Shown: positions 9,678 through 18,872 of the stretch, in pieces | Numbering within the stretch: the stretch's first letter is position 1 | Layout: each line of letters starts with the position of its first letter | Origin: Larix sibirica | Lineage: Eukaryota; Streptophyta; Pinopsida; Pinales; Pinaceae | Length of the DNA stretch: 21,112 nt | Assembly: GCA_004151065.3 (NCBI GenBank) | Contig: NWUY0300037834.1 | Span: 17,988-39,099, forward strand | Reading direction: 5' to 3' | The notes under the pieces: model-generated | Told to the model about the DNA's origin: nothing | What the model saw: the letters and a program-made list of their open reading frames with translations, nothing else | The model's database searches: none | Program-made: the position numbers and the translations under genes

Positions 9678-10732
9678 GTTCTTCACTTGAACTTTGATTC
9701 GGAATAGTGCATGTTCGTCTCCACTCGCCCTCGGTTGCTGCAATGTAGTGCAAACTATGGGTGCATCCAGATCATAAGTGCTTTCTACCACTTCTTCCTT
9801 TGTTTCAGTGGCTTCCTTTTTCTTCTCCTTGGTCTTTAACCATTTTGGACGTAATTTTGAATGGAGTTTCCAACACTTCTCATCTATATGCCCATCCACA
9901 TCACAGTGTTTACAAATCCATTTAGGATCCCTCCTTTTTTCGGCAGTGGTGGCAATCTTCTTGTCTTTTTCCTTATTGGTTTCTTCCTGGCCTTGGTGTT
10001 GTTTTCCTCTCTTGGAATCTAGCTCAATATAGAGAACCTTTTTGCTTTCCTCGTCAATGCTTTTGACGCTAAGAAGCTGCAATTGCCTTCGGATATGGCT
10101 AAATATACCTCCAAGGTACTTAACCACAACTACTAGCTCTTCCAAAGAAATTCCCATCCTAATGGCTTACTTTTGGAATTCAGAAGTATACTCGTGCACT
10201 CCTTGTCCCCGTTCTTATTGAATGTATTTCCATTTCATGAGCTCCTCTTCATAGCCAATGGGATAGAATTGTGACTTCAACAATGCCTTGAATTCTTCTT
10301 ATTTTGTAACCATGGGCTTCTTGCATATCCTCAATGCATCCACATAGCTCTCCCACCACAACAAAGCATGTCCACTCATCTTCAAACGGGAAAAATAAAT
10401 ATGTTGTGCTTCTTGGATTTGATAAAGGCCAAAGTAGACTTCTAATTGCTTCAACCATCTATTCAACACTTCAGCATTAACTTGTACATCATACATGGGT
10501 ATTTCAAGTTTCGCTTCAACTTTAAAAGGAACACTGGAAGATGGAAAAAATCATTGTTTTTACTTGAGTCTTCGGGCTACTTGTACTTGTCATGTTCAGT
10601 ATTTGATGAGGGTGATTCCCTATCCTTTTCCACCAACTACATGACCAACATAGTGAGTGTCGCAATGCTTTGCTCCAACCGATCCAACCTTACTTCTGGG
10701 TCCTCCTTTTCTCCATGAGAACTTTCAACCAT
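9675..10732 (-). pseudogene. Ty3/gypsy gag remnant with intact CCHC knuckle
   Basis: The likely start is ATG at 10732 (MVESSHGEKEDPEVRLDRLE, a coiled N-terminus). A frame shift lies near the run of six A on the + strand (10545-10550). From there the main frame reads 'FKVEAKLEIPMYDVQVN', 'NRWLKQLEVYFGLYQIQEAQ' and 'LKMSGHALLWWESYVDALR', the hallmark of the Retrotrans_gag domain. Stops interrupt it at 10299-10301, in 'YIQ*ER' and in 'FQK*AIRM'. The part from 10157 to 9675 is open and holds the zinc knuckle CKHCDVDGHIDEKC with all four ligands. Gag forms the particle that packages the element's RNA. The copy is broken but far less so than the copia gag at 362. Confidence 0.88.
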
Positions 10733-10835
10733 TTTTGGTTTTCTGCTCTTTTGTACGCCTTGTAGCAAAGTCTCTTCAATTTTTTGATACCCTCGATGGG
10801 TTCTTACCATACAGGTCTTATTTCAGTCTTCGAAA

Positions 10836-10850
10836 CCTACTCTAATACCA
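10836..10850 (-). other. Primer-binding site of gypsy-type element
   Basis: On the - strand TGGTATTAGAGTAGG, followed by TTTCGA, starts two bases inside the 5' LTR end. It resembles the plant initiator tRNA(Met) PBS TGGTATCAGAGC with C-to-T changes. It fixes the orientation as minus. Confidence 0.8.
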
Positions 10851-10852
10851 TA

Positions 10853-11461
10853 TGATCCATAAACTATAGGCTCATCCTGACAACTTCTCACTAACAGGGA
10901 TGGTTTATCTGTCCAAATGGAGGAAAGTTTGTAGCATGTGGATGGAAATTTCAGCAATTTAATAACCAGAACAATGATTAAAACAACCACAAATTGAATT
11001 CATATGCCAGTAAACAAACAAATTTTTAACTTGGAAACACAATTGGGAAAACCAGCATTCATGGGGATTTTTAATTGCTCGGAAATCTAGTACAATAATG
11101 AGCAATTCACAAGAATTTGTGTATTGTTACTCATAGACAGCATTTACAAACTGTCATGGCTCAAATATAATCTTCTTCTTCGTGGATGGGCTCCCAACCC
11201 ATTTGTCCTTCAAGCAGTTGCTTCACTTCAAGTCTTTTGCTATGTCTTCCTTTTTACTCCTCTCTTGCCCCCATAAAACTAAGTGCCCTTGTTTCCCATG
11301 GCCTTCAATTTTTATTGGGATAGTCTTGGAAGTTGAACCCTCACAATGGTTTGTTTCCACTTCCAAGGGAAAACTCTTGGACTTCCCATTTTCCAAATAA
11401 TTATATTGACAAATTTACTTTTACAAGAGAGGTTTATTTTATGGAGATCCAATTCAAATCA
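10853..11461 (-). repeat. Right LTR of gypsy-type element (5' LTR in element sense)
   Basis: 609 bp, from TGATCCATAAACTATAGG to AAATCA on the + strand. It is the partner of 8517-9164, with many scattered base differences, so the insertion is old. It is followed by the ATGAT duplication. A 72-codon + strand frame at 11182-11400 is the same non-coding text as 8884-9102. Confidence 0.9.
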
Positions 11462-11466
11462 ATGAT
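11462..11466. repeat. Target site duplication, right copy (ATGAT)
   Basis: The second copy of ATGAT follows GATCA-type LTR end (AATCA here, one base decayed) at 11461. It pairs with 8512-8516. Confidence 0.85.
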
Positions 11467-13776
11467 CTCGTATCCTTTGCAAACATATTGATTGGAGACT
11501 AATTTTGTTTGGTAATCCTCATTTGTTTATCATCTTGTCTCTAGTGTGCTACTTTGCTATTTATTTTCTTTGCAAGTAAGTGGTAATGACTTTCAAAATC
11601 GCTATAAAAGAATTTTGTAGTATGATAAACTTTCATGGTCCAAATTTTGTAGCATGATGACTAGGCTACTAAGGTTTGTGTTAAGCTCTCATTGCTTAGG
11701 AAATATATTGTACATTTTGATTGTGGTACTCAATTATAAATTTTTTCATGTCTTCTTTGAGTAGGAAAGGTAACCCTTTTGATAGTGTAGTGTATTCATG
11801 TTTTTAAGGTAAGACTTCATTGCATTTGGGGGAAATTTTGAGAAAGTCGTTCTATAACAATTTATTAAATTGTTATTTTAAATGGTCAAATTACTCAAGC
11901 CCACTTTCAAAGGCATTTTTTTGTTTAAATTGCCCCTTTAAACACGATCCTATAAACTAATTACAGCATACAGGCATTTTATTGTGAGAAGAACCAAGCA
12001 AACAACGCTTAAATCAATCTTAGTCATTCAGGCTTTATTAACCATTCATTTGTCATTATAATTTCAAGGGTTAAGGATACAACGTTTTTATCTTGTTTAG
12101 CAATGCTTGAGCATGCGTCACCATCTATACATGTAGAAATTGCTTTTGTCATGATCCATCCTCTCGTTGTTCTAGATCGTGCCTTGATATTTCTTGGTGT
12201 GTTCGGCACCCTTGTTTGAAGAGTTGACTGAGATGAAGGATCGTGTGCCCCTATGTACCTTTCACACCTTACAATCTTTGTGCTCCATTCTCAAATTTTC
12301 TAGGGAGATCCTCAAGTATGGCCACGATAGTAGCTAGTTGTTCATGGTACAACTCACAAATCATAGTTGCATCAATATTATTTCATGGGGAATCTATGTA
12401 TTCAGGAAAACACCATTGTTGGATTATCGTTTTAACATCCTTGCAATTGTGTACGGCACTTACAAATGCAAAAATTATGTCGTTGTTAACTTGATTACTA
12501 TTACAATTGCTTATATTTTATGCCATATTGTTTTAGTTTGATATTCTTGCAAACTTTGAAATGGCTTTAGTAGTTGGATTTTGTGCAACAAGGTTTTGTA
12601 AAATGTTTTACCTTAGATTGAATGTCAAGTTCCAACTGTTTAGCATAATTTCACCCTCTGTTGTCATACTTGTATCATCATATATGGGTCAATATTTATA
12701 AGGTTACATTTCCAATTTTGTTTGATGTTTGCTAACACTTCTTTTATAGACAAGCAAAAACATTTATCCAGTAGCATATGTTTCTCTGTTTTTTTCTAAG
12801 TCGATTCATTTGGTTAAAGGTAGTTGTTAAACAAATTCTCTTGATCGTGTTTAGCATATGCCTGCTCTAACCAAGATCTTTGGAGATGATTTTGTACTAA
12901 TCACCCTTGTTGTTGGGGACCTTTATGTTTGGAGGGAAAAAGTTGGTTCAATATTAGTCACAGTGCTTGGTAAACACCATAGAGGGTCATTAGTGCATTG
13001 TATTTCATAGCAGGTTCTGCAAGTAAGCCCATTGTTGGAAAAAGTTGAGCTCAAATTTGTCAATTTTGTTCCATGGAATTGAGAGAATCAGTTCAGCAAG
13101 TCATCATATCCACGGCCATTAGCTAAGGCATTTTCATAAACGATTTATTCATGAGCACAATCAACATTTTTTCTATGTAAATTTAGAAGTTTGCATTAAA
13201 TAAGACATGAAGTCCTCATCCTCTTTCATTTCAAGGGGGTGTATTTCTTTGAGTGAACATGTTGTACCCATAATATAGAACGTTGCATGTAGATTTTACT
13301 ATGTACCATATCCATTAACTCCACAAGCAATCCACAACAATCCAAACAGTGCACAAAACACAATATTTTGCACAACCACCATGTTACTGCATACCATAGA
13401 TTCAAATAATTATTGTTGCATGTGCATTCTAGAAAGAATTTGAATTAATTGAACAAAACAATTATCCTAAATAGCGATCTCCAAGCACATTGTTTGATAT
13501 TCATTATCCTGAGTGCCTAGATGCTAGAATCAATATACAAGGCTCTACAACTTCAACTTTAATAGACAGTAACAAAAATATAAATATCTAGATTAGGCAT
13601 CAAAATCAAAAGATTATAATCAAAGCCAAAATGCATAGGCACCCTGATTAGCAATGTCCCAACCATGGTAACAAATGATAGTCTCCCCTTCTCACATTTT
13701 TTGTTTGGAAAAATTGATAGACACAAGAGCATAGGCATTTGTATTAGTGTGGATTATATTATAAATATTTATGATG
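11467..13776. other. Intergenic stretch without recognised genes
   Basis: 2.3 kb of AT-rich sequence. The - strand between about 12385 and 12024 has two consecutive stop-free frames: 12364-12269 with 'LYHEQLATIVAILEDLPRKF', then 12209-12024 with 'PNTPRNIKARSRTTRG'. Together they could be a decayed coding remnant, but I recognise no family. No repeats or RNA genes were seen. Confidence 0.45.
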
Positions 13777-13985
13777 GATTATTAGCTGAAAAAACAACAT
13801 GCGCTTTTTGGGAGACTTTCACATTTTAGTGTTCAATTGTTTTAGCTTGTTTCTTATTGGAACATGATTTTTCCCTCTCAGATTATTAGGCAAAATACAA
13901 CATATTTTTTGGGGGGGTCTCTTACATTTTATTGTTCAATCATTTTAATTTGTTTTCTATTGGAACATGTTTTTTTCTCTCTCCG
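13777..13985 (+). repeat. Diverged tandem duplication, unit about 104 bp
   Basis: 'gattattag' at 13777 and again at 13881 starts two similar copies. Each continues with 'caacat', a T-run then G-run, 'ac attt ta..gttcaat', 'ttattggaacatg' or 'ctattggaacatg', and a pyrimidine-rich end. The copies differ by several substitutions and small indels. Confidence 0.7.
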
Positions 13986-14706
13986 TGCTTTTTCTATTGT
14001 AATTACCTAGAAATATAAAGGCTAAACCCACCATGCATATTGTGGAAAGAAGTGGTTACATATGCAGTTTTAATAATATTTTATTCAAGTTCAATATTTT
14101 ACATTTTTTTCAATTAGGAAACTGGTTTGGTTTCTGTTTTCCCAAACTATTTTATACATATCCACTTGCTACCAAAGTCATTCGTTGTTCCTTGAGAGGC
14201 TCATAACCATCTTCCTATAAAAAACAAAAAATAGGTGTCACGTATTTTCATTCACTTTTTCATTGAAAATGAGTACGCCATAATAGTTGTCTTTTCCTTG
14301 TGACAATTTTTTGTTGTTTCGTAATGAATTTATTACATTTTTATACTCATAAACAACATTACATTAAGGCTTCATGTGGAGATCAACATTTCTTTGGAAA
14401 ACTACTGAAGTTTTTGAAATTAAAACTTGTTTTTTTATAAATTTCTCAGGGAGCAAAATCAACGTGGCATTGGGCACTGCCACCCAACATAATTCTATAC
14501 TATTGATTTTAACCATTTATTTACAAAATAGAATTATTGGCATCGAAATATCAAACCAATTCGACAATTATTATTAGTTGGTTTTTTTTTAATTGAAAAG
14601 AGATTAATGATTATTATTAGTTAGATATTAATGATTATTAGTTGGCTCGAGTGGTGGTCTAAATACATTTATTATTTTTCCAATTATTCTTTTTCCAACA
14701 ATTATC
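13986..14706. other. Intergenic AT-rich stretch
   Basis: No gene recognised. The part at 14568-14650 repeats 'attattagttgg' and 'attaatgattatta' several times in short imperfect copies. A frame of 67 codons at 14374-14577 has no family resemblance. Confidence 0.45.
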
Positions 14707-14776
14707 TTCCCATATGTTCAAATCCACATTTTTTCCTCCTATTCCCATATGTTCAAATCCACATTTTTTCCTCCTA
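14707..14776 (+). repeat. Perfect 35-bp tandem duplication
   Basis: The unit starting 'ttcccatatgttcaaatcc' at 14707 is repeated without a difference at 14742, so two perfect 35-bp copies lie head to tail. Perfect identity implies a recent event compared with the other duplications here. Confidence 0.9.
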
Positions 14777-15261
14777 TTGATCTTATTGATTGATTATATT
14801 TTAAGAAATCATATTTTTTATGATATTCCTTTGCACCATCGAGAGAAATTGCTAGTTTTTAATTGTTTGTGTTATTCTAATCATAAGAACTTTAATCATT
14901 TGTATAATTCTTCTCTTCTACCATCAATCCCCCCTTTAAAAGGTTATAGGCAATTTACCAACAACATTTACTGTGTATTAGATATTGTGCGCTCTCCCAA
15001 TAAGTTGGTCATACAAGTCATCCTCCAATATGTAGCTAATGCATTTTAAAACATTTTCCTGTACTAATATTGATTTTCAAATGTGTGGATATTTCCATCA
15101 TCTTTATATGGTATTGAAGCAATGTTCATAATATCTATCATCTCCAAGTATCTTTAGCTCGTTATAGTATTCAAGTAGGCATTGGTTTGAGCACAGTGAT
15201 TCTTCACCTAATCTATTTTTCACCTATTGTACATTTGTTAACATCAGTTTGTTTCAGATAG

Positions 15262-15365
15262 TAGATACAATTACATCCTGCCACCATAGCTAAGAGTAAC
15301 TTCTCTTGTATGATAGATACAATTACATCCTACCACCATAGCTAAGAGTAACTTCTCTCGTATGA
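15262..15365 (+). repeat. 52-bp tandem duplication, two copies
   Basis: 'tagatacaattacatcct' starts at 15262 and again at 15314. Each unit of 52 bp ends in 'gtatga'. I see two single-base differences (g/a and t/c) between copies. Confidence 0.88.
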
Positions 15366-15738
15366 CTTCTTGGTTCTATGGAACCATGTGTACAAAACCT
15401 TCTAACCATTCAAGGAAAAAACACTCGAACTAAAAAATTTCAAACCAACAGCTCTTCTCTCTATACAATCATTTGCGTAGGAGTATCATTTAATATGAGA
15501 TTTGAATAGGTGGAAATTAATGTAGAAATTAGGTTTGTAAACATGCACTCAACCAAGGACTAAAAGTAAACACCAAATACTCAATGCCCTATTAGAGTTT
15601 GCCTCTCAATTAAGCAAACAATTCTTGTTGGTCAATTTTTACAATGTCGACATTTTCACATGATTATGGCAAAACCTAACATTGGTACATTAGCATCATC
15701 ACTAGGTATCCTACCACTGACTAATTGTATTTAAAAAT
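15366..15738. other. Intergenic stretch without recognised features
   Basis: AT-rich, with no frame, repeat or motif that I can support. Confidence 0.45.
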
Positions 15739-16003
15739 GTAAATTCCAATGCAAAAGACTCGTAGATTCTATAGTTTCCTCACCGGCTTCATTACAGGTT
15801 TCATTGATGCCTCAAATCTCTCATGCTGAAATTGATTTAAGAATATGCATCATCACCATTTCAACCACCAGATATGTAAATTCCAGAGCAAAAGACTAAA
15901 TATTTATATTGCTCATAAATTCTATATTTTCCTTTAAATTTCCCCATGCTTCTTTACAAGTTTCATTGATGCTTCAAACCTGTCATGCTGAAAATTGATG
16001 TTC
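15739..16003 (+). repeat. Diverged duplication, period about 137 bp
   Basis: 'gtaaattccaatgcaaaaga' at 15739 recurs as 'gtaaattccagagcaaaaga' at 15876. Both are followed by 'ttcta', 'tttcct', 'ttcattgatgc', and 'catgctgaaa'. The second copy has about 20 extra bases (near 15898-15917). The shared text is 15739-15835 and 15876-16003. Confidence 0.72.
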
Positions 16004-16551
16004 CAGCAATAAAATTCTCTACCCATGGATAATATAGTGGGTGCCAACATTTCCTTTCACAAAGCTATTTAAACATTACAAAATATCCACAGAATACATA
16101 AAATGAATGAAAATATCCAATTTCATTAAAAAAATCTCAATGCCAAAGTCAATTTGCACCTATAACAGGGCTACACCCATAGAAATAAGACAGGAAATGA
16201 AGGTTGGATGCTAGACTGAAGGTAAAAATGACGAAGATCCAACAGACAACATTCATGGGAAGAAAAGCATGTCGACTTTGTCTTGTTTGACAAGATGTAC
16301 AGTTTCCATCTTTGTATTAAGCATTTTTATTAAAAAATCAATCAAATTGCAACAGAAGACTAGTTCTATAATGATCTTTAAAGGTATGGATTCATGGAAA
16401 ACATCGCCAAATGCCTAAAGATTCCACATTGCCATCTTTATTTCTCCAAGCAAATGGTATATCCACTTGATAAATCCAAAGAATGGTAGAATCTATGTAG
16501 ATAGAAATATTACCATAGATGAGGAAACATTAAATGGTTAGAAGTTGTAAT
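16004..16551. other. Region downstream of PURU, holding its likely 3' UTR
   Basis: The - strand below 16552 should carry the 3' UTR of the PURU gene. Two AATAAA motifs occur on that strand, at 16437-16442 and 16326-16331. No other feature was seen. Confidence 0.45.
16437..16442 (-). terminator. Candidate polyadenylation signal for PURU
   Basis: AATAAA on the - strand, about 110 bases past the stop codon. Plant signals are loose, and the one at 16326-16331 is an alternative. Confidence 0.3.
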
Positions 16552-16701
16552 TTAATCAAACACAATTGTTTTACTGTCATCAAACCGTAGAACACGAAGT
16601 TCACAGTAATATTTAATTGCTTTTGCTAGGCATTGTTTTTCAAGGTTCTCAGATTTGTTCGCAAATGATAACAAGGTATCCCGGTGAGTAATGCGCTCAA
16701 C
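16552..16701 (-). CDS. PURU: PURU last exon with stop
   Basis: 150 bp, 49 codons plus TAA at 16554-16552. It starts after 'ttgcag'. It encodes VERITHRDTLLSF, SENLEKQCLAKAIKYYCELR and ends TIVFD, the usual PURU C-terminus. Confidence 0.95.
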   Translation of the reverse strand, partial: VERITHRDTLLSFANKSENLEKQCLAKAIKYYCELRVLRFDDSKTIVFD

Positions 16702-18872
16702 CTGCAATAGCTTATTAATAACATAAGATTAGTAGGACTTGTGTGGTTATTAATACTACTGACACAACTATGATTATCAGAAGGTATCACCAAACACAAA
16801 CAAGGAATCATTTTCTTATGGATGGCCCTATATATTTTTGGATAAAATGGTAAAAACACAAAAAAAACACTTTAAGTATTTGTATATTATTTTTAAAAAT
16901 GCTACAATTGCATGCATGCAAATACAAAGATGAACAAACAAATCAGCAAGGCTTCTGTCTCAGGTTAGATGGGAATAGAATGATTCTTACCATTTGCTCA
17001 ATAATGGGCCCACCATCAAGTTCTTCTGTTATGAAGTGGCTTGTTGCACCAATCAATTTTACGCCAACATCAAAAGCCTGGTCAAAGTAAAGACATGAAT
17101 AAAATAGCCACAGAGACAATGCAGTTACAAAAAAATTAAGGCATGGCTTTTTGCATTGGAGATGCATGAGACCAAAAAGATGAGTATCTCTGACCTGCCT
17201 AAAGGGGTTCCCTCCCTTGAAAGATGGCAGGAGCCCATGATGAATATTTATAATATCCTTTCCATAGCTTTCCAAAAACTTGCGGGACATGACCTGCAAA
17301 ATTGAAAAATGGGTGTTTGACAACTTGTGCGTTTTACTGCAAGAATGACATTTGAATCATTCTTCAATCATGTTAAAAGTTAGAATATGACAAAGCTAGT
17401 GGAGTGTTGGTTCACTGGTGAGGTCAAGGGAGTGTTATGATGTCCGCCTAGGTTCCATTCTCACTGTGGTCTGCCTCACCTGCATGGAATGAAAAAAGCC
17501 CTATCTCCCTCGGGATTTGACCCTATAACCTCAATGTTCTAAACCATTGAGCCCACTCAGGTTGTACAAAAGGAGCCTTGAGGGTCAGTAGTGGAATAGG
17601 GTAACCCAAACATTCTTTGTCAAAGAAATGCTACTACATAACAGGAAAAAGAGCGATCTGATGTACTAGCTAAGGAAGTACAGGCATGACCCGTGGATGA
17701 TGATATAAAGTGAGGTGAGAGTCTAGACAACCCAACACAAAGCCAAAGAGAAAGTCAGTTGAAATACAGATAAACTATTGGCAGGCAAGGAAAATTACCT
17801 GCATATATCGAGCTAGAACCAAGAAGTCTGTATCACCAATCAAGTTCAAGATCTCCTCCTCTCTTTTATTTTCTTTGCTAATTGGAAAATAATGGTAGGG
17901 AATGCCATGCCGTTCAAGAAACCGGATAACATGGGTGTTTGGCTCTCTGTTGTGGTTGCTGTGGAAAGACAAAATTCATGATGTTACATCCCTTCATACT
18001 TTGAGAGGCATGAAAAAGTAACATCACAGCTCAAACTGAACCCCACCTTATTACACGCGTAATTTCAACAGGAATTTTTCCTTCCTGCCATCCATGCAGT
18101 AAATCAACCAAGCAATGGTCCTGTCCATCAACTGAATACAACTTAGCAGTTACTCTGCCTCGGATAAATCCCATCATTAACAAAGGAATATCTTAAACAA
18201 ATTTAAATCATTCTGTAAACTAGGAACATTTCTTCTTGCCCAGTAATTCTTCAGCTACACAGCACATGATTCAATTCCTAATTTCACACAGTAAAAATAA
18301 TTTAACCCTGCTCATCATTTGCTGAAGTTTCCCCACACATCATCAAAGCACATTGCATGTTGACAGAAACTATAAACATTATACCAGGCAGTGTATTAGA
18401 TGCAGATATTCTAATAACTTTAGACAAATAAATCACTCCACAAGCCGCAAGCGTTAGCTCAAGCGATCATGAGCCAGACGTGAGATCTCTCCCCCTGAAG
18501 TTGGGGAGGTCATGGGCTCGACTCTCTTGATCCCCTCAGGGATAGGCTCTATAATCAGGGCCGAATGGATCATGGGGAAGTACTCGGAGGGTTTCCCGAA
18601 ATATGCATTTCATTGAAAAAAAATAAAACACTGCACCAGATTACATGCTCATTGTCTTGTCACATGCCAGACCTGAGAACATAACTGCAAGGAATATTTA
18701 CTAGCATCCATGTAAAATGTACATACGAAATATTTTGAGAAGGTACCTGTCGGGAAGCTAGGACAGCAATCTTGAATTTGGGGTCTATCTCTGGCACTCT
18801 CACAACTGATTTCGGCGCATTGAACATCTTTGCCAATTTCAAAAAATCCTCCTCCATGACTGCCCGTGGCCA
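16552..18872 (-). CDS. PURU: Formyltetrahydrofolate deformylase (PURU-type), last six coding exons
   Basis: The enzyme hydrolyses 10-formyl-THF to THF and formate. In Arabidopsis the homologues are mitochondrial and protect photorespiratory glycine-serine conversion from folate imbalance. Six exons join in phase: 18872-18747, 18120-18047, 17958-17799, 17293-17195, 17077-16991, 16701-16552. All introns have GT-AG ends (626, 88, 505, 117 and 289 bp). The 231 residues contain no stop. They run from the end of the ACT domain (WPRAVMEEDF) through the formyltransferase-fold domain to the C-terminus VFD. The catalytic N-x-H lies in 'INIHHGLLPSFKG' and the Asp in 'EELDGGPIIEQ'. The N-terminal exons (transit peptide and most of the ACT domain) are not found in the 2.2 kb upstream, so the gene is partial here. 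Because everything visible is intact, the gene is likely functional. Confidence 0.95.
16991..17077 (-). CDS. PURU: PURU exon: catalytic Asp
   Basis: 87 bp, 29 codons, phase 0. It runs from acceptor 'gaccag' to donor ATG before GTAAG. It encodes AFDVGVKLIGATSHF and ITEELDGGPIIEQM. The catalytic Asp is codon 17017-17015. Confidence 0.95.
17195..17293 (-). CDS. PURU: PURU exon: catalytic Asn and His
   Basis: 99 bp, 33 codons, phase 0. It runs from acceptor 'ttgcag' to donor CAG before GTCAG. It encodes 'INIHHGLLPSFKGG'. The catalytic Asn is codon 17248-17246 and the His codon 17242-17240. Its last residues (NPFRQ) differ from the usual NPxKQ, a mild oddity. Confidence 0.95.
17400..17580. mobile_element. 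Two convergent tRNA-like modules in a PURU intron (SINE remnants)
   Basis: On the + strand an A-box-like TTGGTTCACTGGTG (17407-17420) is followed by a B-box-like AGGTTCCATTCTC (17450-17462). On the - strand TGGGCTCAATGGTT (17555-17542) is followed by GGGTCAAATCCC (17523-17512), also an A-box/B-box pair. Such pol III promoter halves mark tRNA-derived SINEs. I cannot see a clean 3' tail or target duplication for either, so the ends are approximate. Confidence 0.4.
17799..17958 (-). CDS. PURU: PURU exon: formyltransferase core
   Basis: 160 bp, from acceptor 'ccacag' to donor CAG before GTAAT. It completes the split Ser codon (AG plus C, giving ISNH) and encodes 53 codons up to LVLARYMQ. 'SNH', 'NTHV', 'RFLERHGIPYHY' and 'NKRE' are typical of PURU. 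Confidence 0.95.
18047..18120 (-). CDS. PURU: PURU exon: DHCLVDLLHGW segment
   Basis: 74 bp, from acceptor 'gacag' to donor AAG before GTGGG. It encodes DHCLVDLLHGWQEGKIPVEI and TRVI, plus two bases of the next codon. This begins the formyltransferase fold, matching the family's D-H-C-L-x-x-L-L. It is too short to be seen as an open frame. Confidence 0.93.
18440..18628 (+). mobile_element. tRNA-derived SINE in a PURU intron
   Basis: The insert is richer in G and C than the intron around it. It has an A-box-like TTAGCTCAAGCG (18454-18465), a B-box-like GGCTCGACTCT (18515-18525) near the consensus GGTTCGANTCC, and an A-rich tail ending 'ttgaaaaaaaataaaa' (about 18614-18628). A stable hairpin (stem CTCCCC/GGGGAG, 18489-18508) lies between the boxes. 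It is not a tRNA gene: no cloverleaf forms. Short 'aataaa' at 18427-18433 and at the tail may be the target duplication, but AT-rich text makes this uncertain. Confidence 0.55.
18747..18872 (-). CDS. PURU: PURU exon: end of ACT domain and linker
   Basis: 126 bp, 42 codons, phase 0 at both ends. It starts after 'ttgcag' and ends CAG before GTACC. It encodes WPRAVMEEDF through KFKIAVLASRQ, the PURU stretch joining the ACT domain to the catalytic domain. Open frames here run on past 18747, but that is intron read-through. Confidence 0.93.

Larger units (their letters stand above)
8517..11461 (-). mobile_element. Short Ty3/gypsy-type element with gag and protease only (TR-GAG-like)
   Basis: The element is 2,945 bp with both LTRs: 8517-9164 (3' LTR in element sense) and 10853-11461 (5' LTR). 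The LTRs start TGATC and end GATCA on the + strand. A 5-bp target duplication ATGAT lies at 8512-8516 and 11462-11466. A tRNA(Met)-type primer site adjoins the 5' LTR. The internal region is only 1,688 bp. It encodes gag with a zinc knuckle and an aspartic protease, and has no reverse transcriptase, RNase H or integrase. It must have moved with enzymes from another element, or have lost pol by deletion after insertion. The gag start (FKVEAKLEIPMYD) and protease DSGS are typical of plant Ty3/gypsy. In-frame stops and one frameshift show it is dead now. Confidence 0.9.

Noticed and set aside
9778-10032. 84-codon frame on the + strand
   Set aside because: It is antisense to the gypsy gag zinc-knuckle frame, which explains the openness.
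10249-10458. 69-codon - strand frame in another phase of gag
   Set aside because: The gag motifs (LKMSGHALLWWE) are in the neighbouring frame 10496-10299.
14714-15049. 111-codon + strand frame
   Set aside because: It overlaps the perfect 35-bp duplication, has low-complexity Phe/Leu/Ile-rich content and matches no family. Probably chance in AT-rich DNA.
16943-17323. 126-codon - strand frame as a single gene
   Set aside because: It reads through the introns 17194-17078 and past both exon ends. The GT-AG junctions give a better match to PURU.
18454-18525. Functional tRNA gene
   Set aside because: A and B boxes are present but no acceptor or anticodon stems form. An A-rich tail fits a SINE.
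18649-18746. Extension of the PURU frame past 18747
   Set aside because: CAG/GTACC is a good donor and the residues after it no longer match the family, so this is intron.
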